64,000 nucleotides of DNA from Onthophagus taurus (lineage: Eukaryota > Arthropoda > Insecta > Coleoptera > Scarabaeidae), in NCBI RefSeq assembly GCF_036711975.1, contig NC_091970.1, forward strand, positions 5,959,501-6,023,500, in the 5' to 3' direction. Both the position numbers and the translations under genes were made by a program. The notes below the pieces were generated by a model, which was not told where the DNA came from, searched no databases, and saw only the letters and a program-made list of their open reading frames with translations. Below, one piece after another: positions 57,920 through 64,000 of this stretch. How positions within the stretch are numbered: the stretch's first letter is position 1; every line of letters starts with the position of its first letter.

Positions 57920-60900
57920 GTAAAAGTTTTTATATTTAAAATAAAGGAAATTTACCATTGTTACATTCGGATTTTATAACTCAAATAAATTCGTTTCGAG
58001 TTCATTTTCGTCGAGGTTGACAGCTAAACTTCAATTCGAACACGGTTGATGCTGTTGGGCAGTAAATAATAGTAGAAATCGCATTAAATTTAATCCATTT
58101 TTAATCACTCAACCAATCATTTCCGGGCCGGATTTCAATTTTAATGTAAATTTAACATAGAGATTCGTTCAATTTTTGTTGTTTTAACAATACTTCATTT
58201 ATTTTGTCCAAATTGAAACATAAATTAATTTGTTGATAAAATATCTTAATTTTTTTCTCATTTAGCTTTAATAAAATATGAGAAAGTTTTAATTGGGGAT
58301 AAAAGTTTCGTTAAAAATGGTGGAGGTGCCGGAAATGAATTAAAAATCTTCGAGTTAAATTCTTTTTAATAATTATTGTTGCAAGGATTGTAATCAATGA
58401 AAGATTTTTTAGTTTGCAAATCCAATTTTGAAAGAACATAAATAAGAATTCTTGCGAAAATTCAGTTCTCGTCGTGGATATTGGAAGTTGTAAACCCCAC
58501 AGTTTTCCGTCGAGGGTTACAAAATTTCGATTCAGCACACTAAATTCTTAAGTTTTAACTTAAAGTTCCGGGTGCCCTTCATCGCACCCGGCACACGGAT
58601 TCTTTTCAACGTGAATCAATTTTTACAAGACACAAACCTATTTAAACGCTCCCCAAACACCCCAAAACAAAAAAAGTATTGAAATAATTCAAAGCGGGAT
58701 TAATTGATACATTGACACGTTCAGACCTCAATTATGCATTGTATCGACATACGGAAGCTTCTATGTTGACACCACTGCGGTACGTTTCCGCTTCTCCATT
58801 ACGTATAAACCATAATATGGCTCTATTGCGTATGGAACTTATCGATTTTACAACACAAGAGGTTAATGCCGTTCGTGTGTGAACGTGTAATGGAAGAAAT
58901 ATGACCTTTAACGGGGTTTAAAAGCATCACCTTAAAAGCTTTACCGCGAAATAACGCCAAAAAAAAAATACAATTTAAGTACCCACTAGAACTCAACCTC
59001 TAAGTTCTTCCGCACTAACCTTGATTGAAAACTCATATCTTAACCAATCTTTGATTACCCTCAATAGATCATCAGAACTCCTTGAAACTACCTTTACCGC
59101 AATAAGTGAACAATACCAAAACAGCTTGTTACAAAGGATAACAACCGCGCGCTTAACACCTTGATATCCTTGCCAGATAACGAGAAGGAATTATGTCTGT
59201 TCGACACGAAGTCGTTAAATGGGCGGAAAATTTGTAGGTTAAAAAACAAACCCAAAGGAAAAATCATTCGGTTCATTTAATTTTTTTTTGCTTGTATTCG
59301 TTTTAAACTCTAATGGGAGTATTCAAGTAAATACGAGAGAATTATTTATTTTCTTGGAAAAGTTGAAAACTAGTTCAATAAGAATTTTCGATGAAAAAGA
59401 ATTATGAAATGCAAATCGAGTTGGAGATTTTTATTTTAAAGAATCATAAAATATAAATGAACTTGAAAAACAATTTGTAAAGAAAATTACTTCCGCGACG
59501 CGATATCTAAGAAGGTGAGGCGCAAACCAGAGTTGAATTCGTGAAAAGCCCCCTCAATCACACACATAAATCTTTGAGACGAGAGCTTTGCACCAATCAC
59601 AGGCAAGAAAACTTAGATTAAGTCACGTCCTTTCTCAGCGCACCCAATTAAGTGTTGTTTGTAGCCTCGTCTTTGTACGAGTTACTTTTAGCGGGGACAA
59701 CACCCCTCTCTTTCATCCACCTCTTCAACCCCATTTCCTTAGGGGACGGAGGACTCCACATGCGAATTCACTGCCTAGTTAAAATATGCAGATTGGCGAG
59801 TGATGTCCGGAATTTAAATTTTGCCTTATCCGGTTCCCCAAAATTTACTTTAGACGATGAAGAAAAGATCTCGATGGAAATTTTAGTAGATCTCTATCTT
59901 CATAGTAAGTCCTTAATTTAGATTTTTCTTAGAATGAACTAGTTTTCGGTGGATATACTATTAATTGTAGTTAATCTAAAACTAAAAGTATCTGATTTTG
60001 CCGGATTAAGTCATCTCAACAAATCATTTTTTCTGTATTGTTGTATCTTTTTGTCGAGGCATACAATTGTCGAGGCTCTGCAATCAATACGCAGTAATCA
60101 AATACAATGTATCAACGATCGATTATAATAGTTAATTATATATCAATGTCACACTTGATGTGTACGACCGTGACACGTATTAATTGAAGTCCACTTTCAC
60201 TACATAAAACGCAGGCTGTATAGTACTACCATACTAGAAATAAAAGCAAATACTGCCTAGAAATATGACGTTGACCACATAAGACCTTTTACCACCTATC
60301 TGCATCAATATGAATCGTCGAAAATCAGAGAAGTTTTAAATTTAAATTCCTATAATGCTTGACTTCCAGAATCTATCATCTAACCGTCATAGTTTATTGA
60401 TGTCTACACGTTACAGTTAGCGTGATTTTAGAGCTTGATTTACTTTAATGGTTTCAATATCCGATTTTTTGAATGGATACGTAAGATGTAATCAGCATTC
60501 TTTCAAAAGAGACTTTCTACATCTCACACTTAATCAAGAAAATATCCTTCATTTGCATTTAAAGACGCAGTTTTACATTAAATTTTTATCAACTATAATT
60601 ACATTTTTATTACAAAGAGATGAAGTTCTCTTTTTTCAATCTGTGTATAAAGGCTTAGTACTGTTTGCTAGGTCGCGTTTCCATCTACATTATTAGATTT
60701 CTCGTTCCATTTTCTGTGTTATTTCGTCCCCGCTTAAAAATAAATCGTTAATATTCAAAATTGTGTTTTATACTCATTATGAACTATTTTAACGTTATCA
60801 AGTTATACGTTTTTTGCAACGTTGGAAATGAAAACGGGAATGCAATCATAGAAAGTTCAATCACTTAAATTGCAAACTTATCTGTTCTACTAGGTGAATA

Positions 60901-61163
60901 GGAGAGGTAAAATCTAAAATCCATTTCGGAGATATCCCACTGTTAAACGTTACCTTACAGTTTAGATAAGGGAATTAGAGGAGTGATCCTCATATACTGT
61001 TAATAATAATAATACCATAAGTTAACATACATATATTATGTATTTCTGTTCCAATTTATAGGTTATATTCATAAATTTGTTTAAATTTAATTATTAAAAT
61101 TCATAAATTATATTACCTATCATTAGTTTTCCACAATCCTTTTCCGATCAATCACTTTCCTTA
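57920..61163. other. Probable long intron, nothing firm inside
   Basis: If the exon at 57865 is real, this is intron. A small hairpin CCGGGTGC...GCACCCGG sits at about 58569-58591. A frame at 59652-59921 runs near a donor-like ATA|GTAAGTCC but has no acceptor or family match. Nothing else supported. Confidence 0.35.
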
Positions 61164-62210
61164 ATTTCATCCACTTTACTTTATTTATTTATTAATTCGT
61201 TTTTTATCACATAATGATGCAGTAAAATTAACCTCAATACTCGGTACCCCTCTAAGGTAGTATTGCACTTGGGGTAGGAAAATCTTTAATTTCGATTGAC
61301 AAGATTTTAATATTTATAATAACGATTTAAATCATTTTCAATTTTTAAATTTTTTATTTATTACCATTTCTTATTACCACACAACTAAATGAGTCATATA
61401 TTAAAAAATCATAAATTAAATATTAATAATTATTATATTTAAAGTTTTATTTTATCCCAATATCATTGTGTCAGTTTCAACTGTCAAAGTGACAAGAAGA
61501 TTTTCAATGTAAGTTTTTATTATTATTATTTTTATTAACTTATCATTTAATTTACATGGTTTGTTTATTAAAAAATTGTTTATTAACAAGTTAACGGCGA
61601 TTTGAAACAATAAGTTTTACTAGAAATGTAAATATTAAAAATGTTAGGTTAGAATTAAACTGGTTTTTCTTTTAGATTTCTGACTATTTCATCCACTTTA
61701 CTTTATTTATTAATTAATTCGTTTTTTATCACATAATGCAGTAAAATTAACATCAATACTCGGTACCCCTCTAAGGTAGTATTGCACTTGGGGTAGAAAA
61801 ATCTTTAATTTCGATTGACAAGATTTTAATATTTATAATAACGAATTAAATCATTTTCAAACTTTTTATTTATTACCGTTTCTTATTATCACACAACCAA
61901 ATGAGTCATATATTAAAAAATCATAAATTAAATATTAATAATTATTATATTTAAAGTTTTATTTTATCCCAATATCCAATATCATTGTGTCAGTTTCAAC
62001 TGTCAAAGTGACAAGAAGATTTTCAATGTAAGTTTTTATTATTATTATTTTTATTAACTTATCATTTAATTTACACGGTTTGTTTATTAAAAAATTGTTT
62101 ATTAACACGCTTTTTTTAACAAGCGATTTGAAACAATAAGGTTTACTAGAAATGTAGATATTAAAAATGTTAGGTTAGAATTAAACTGGTTCTTTTTTTA
62201 GATTTATGAT
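61164..62210. repeat. 522-base tandem duplication
   Basis: Units 61164-61685 and 61686 to about 62210 are highly similar throughout (shared TTTCATCCACTTTACTTTAT, CTCGGTACCCCTCTAAGGTA, CAATATCATTGTGTCAGTTT, TGTTAGGTTAGAATTAAACT). They differ by scattered substitutions and a few small indels. Each unit contains GTGTCAGTTTC, a short stretch, and then CAAT|GTAAGTTTTT, plus a TTTCTTTTAG-type tract near its end, so it could hold a duplicated 5' UTR exon. Confidence 0.85.
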
Positions 62211-64000
62211 TTAGTAATAAAAATCAAAATAATTTTCTGTGCATTAACCAAGTGTGTGATTACTTATGATTTATGATTATTTCTTTTGAAGTAGCAGAAG
62301 GAAAAATGCACATAACCTCGATGCAATAACCCCAATGATATATAAGGTACAGTTTGTCTTCTTTTTCGGGCAAGCGAACGGAACCTTTTTGATTTACAAT
62401 CCTAGTGAAGTAATAAATTTACGCGAGCATCAATTGTGCTCAAGTTATTGCCCCATTGGCCGTCCTCGGGTCCTCTCTATTGCGGTCACTTTTTTTTGTA
62501 CCAATAGGTGTGCTGAAGTTCCAAAATTTATTGATGGCAATTTATTTGGAGATAAATTGGATCATCGTTCATCGTTTTCTATTGAGATGCTAAATAAGTT
62601 TTCCGGCTCCTCCGCCGTTATTGGTACAATTTATTAGTTTCGACTTAGAAGGAACAATAAGATTTAATAAGGCTTCTCTTTTTCGCGGAGTCGCTGTTAA
62701 ATTTTTTCGCGATAATAGTAGTTGTTGACGTTTCTGCTTTTACCTCATCTCTTGGTAAGGCAATCCGCAGATGTCGTTAAGGACAGACGACGGGTGAATG
62801 CTGAAATTCGGGGTTCCGGGACACTAATTTTATACGTCTGGCACTTATCCTCCGAAAGAGGACGGCACAATTGAATTTTGCGAGCGGCATTCTGGGGGAA
62901 TTGTCAAAATCCTTCGTTCGAGACGACCTGAATTTTAACATACGAATATTTTTACATAAACCATTTCATCTTAATAAAAAGAATATCTACACAAAACTTA
63001 TAATTACGATAACTTGGTTTATCTTCGATTCCTGGAATTTAATTGAAATTTTACGAGGACGTTGAGAAATGTTCGAAGGCGGAGGAGTTTTCAAGATTAA
63101 CTTTTTAAAAGCGCTAGGTACGTTTCGCTTTTATAACGTTATAAAAGCACGGGTTGAAAGAAAATTTGCATACCGTAATAATCGCATATCTCCCGGTGTA
63201 TCCCGAAGGAGTACAGGTGACGGACGAACTTTCGCAAAAAAGAAGAATTGCACTCAAACGGAACTGACTGACTGACTACAAAATGAAGCCGCAGGGGTAA
63301 TTGAAATTAAAATTGAATTAGTTTCGATTTTTTTGAGGCTCGTTAAATGGAAACTTGAAATTTTACGTTGGCGTGAATTTTTTTGAAATTCTAGAGCAGA
63401 ATTTCCGAACTAAGGGAAGCATACAGGTTTGGTAATGAAAAAATTAATGGTAGGCATAAAATATTAAACTCTGTTTTAGAAGATTGGATATCATTGCATT
63501 TATATGTTGTATTTTTTAATTTTAAAATGTCTAGTTAATATTGATATCATCAAAGAGTTCGTATTACGAGACATTTCCATTAGCTTTGATCAAACATTTG
63601 AAGCTAAGCGACTTTGTTTAACAAACTCATGTTGTCGGTGTTAAAGTGTGTAGAGTTCTCTCTCGTTTGACCGGAGTCCAAACAAGAGGCTTTTCTCTCT
63701 GTATTTCATCGGACAATCCCGAGTTTGAATCCCGAGATAGAACATTGCTGTTGACGAGTTAATCCCGACCCGTGAAAATTTGCAGGTTCGCTTTTAACTG
63801 CTGAGGGAAGGCTGGCGAGTAGTCCAGCGTCGGCTGCTGCGGTTTTTCCGAAAACCTCCAGGGTTTCCGATTGCCAACTGCCGCGGTTGCGACTATAGCT
63901 ATATGGAATACGATTTTTTTTCTTTTATTTTTCACTCCCAACGCTTCACGCCAAGGGAATTGTTCCAGGATTGGTTTTCGATTGATTCGATAGTTCTCCT
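62211..64000. other. No gene seen
   Basis: Possible continuation of the intron begun at 57920. The frames at 62335-62637, 62871-63275 and 63759-63941 show no recognisable domains. Sequence past 62.4 kb is less AT-rich than average, but I cannot assign it. Confidence 0.35.

Noticed and set aside
59652-59921. 89-residue frame ending near a donor-like site
   Set aside because: No plausible acceptor in phase and no resemblance to a known family; it could not be joined to the signal-peptide exon at 57865.
63640-63760. tRNA-like T-loop word GAGTTTGAATCCCGA
   Set aside because: The flanking bases do not form a T stem, and no anticodon or acceptor stem can be drawn around it.
1-64000. CRISPR arrays, bacterial operons, integrated viral elements
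   Set aside because: Introns, animal gene families and polyadenylation signals show insect nuclear DNA. No spaced direct-repeat array was seen, and no capsid, envelope, integrase or protein-primed polymerase motif was found.

Overview
The window is AT-rich nuclear DNA from an insect. Introns are short (about 50-70 bases in the compact genes), splice sites are canonical GT-AG, and the proteins read as insect orthologues. Tightly packed genes on both strands alternate with many small non-autonomous transposons. A beetle is my best guess from general character, but the sequence does not prove it. I rebuilt exon-intron structures by hand; most coding exons are much shorter than the genes they belong to.

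Layout. Left part (1-22 kb): a LINE scrap; HAPSTR1 (minus) carrying a dead piggyBac in an intron; mRpL12 (plus) head-to-head with it; foldback repeats; an SLC17-family transporter (plus); an acyl-CoA dehydrogenase of the short-chain type (plus) followed by a 347-base tandem array made from degraded copies of its own last exon; a small one-pass membrane protein (plus); and PXYLP1 (minus). Centre (22-41 kb): the mitochondrial pyrimidine-nucleotide carrier Rim2/SLC25A36 (plus, head-to-head with PXYLP1); mitochondrial RNA polymerase POLRMT (minus, 8 exons); a secreted coiled-coil protein of unknown function (plus, head-to-head with POLRMT); and a five-exon lipocalin-like secreted protein (plus). 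Right part (41-64 kb): gene-poor. It holds a 3.1 kb DNA transposon with intact ends inserted in a LINE tail, blocks of degenerate minisatellite, an isolated well-spliced coding exon on the minus strand, a signal-peptide first exon on the plus strand that probably opens a long gene running off the window, and a 522-base tandem duplication.

How the genes fit together. Four of the nine complete genes act in mitochondria. mRpL12 is a ribosomal protein also reported to bind POLRMT in mammals, Rim2 brings pyrimidine nucleotides into the matrix, POLRMT uses nucleotides for transcription, and the acyl-CoA dehydrogenase belongs to beta-oxidation. Several pairs share head-to-head intergenic regions. 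The least explained features are the transposase of the 3.1 kb element, the acyl-CoA dehydrogenase lacking a catalytic glutamate at either known site, THAP-coding MITEs, and a palindromic foldback family scattered from 6 to 54 kb. I found no retroviral, LTR or Polinton element I could support.
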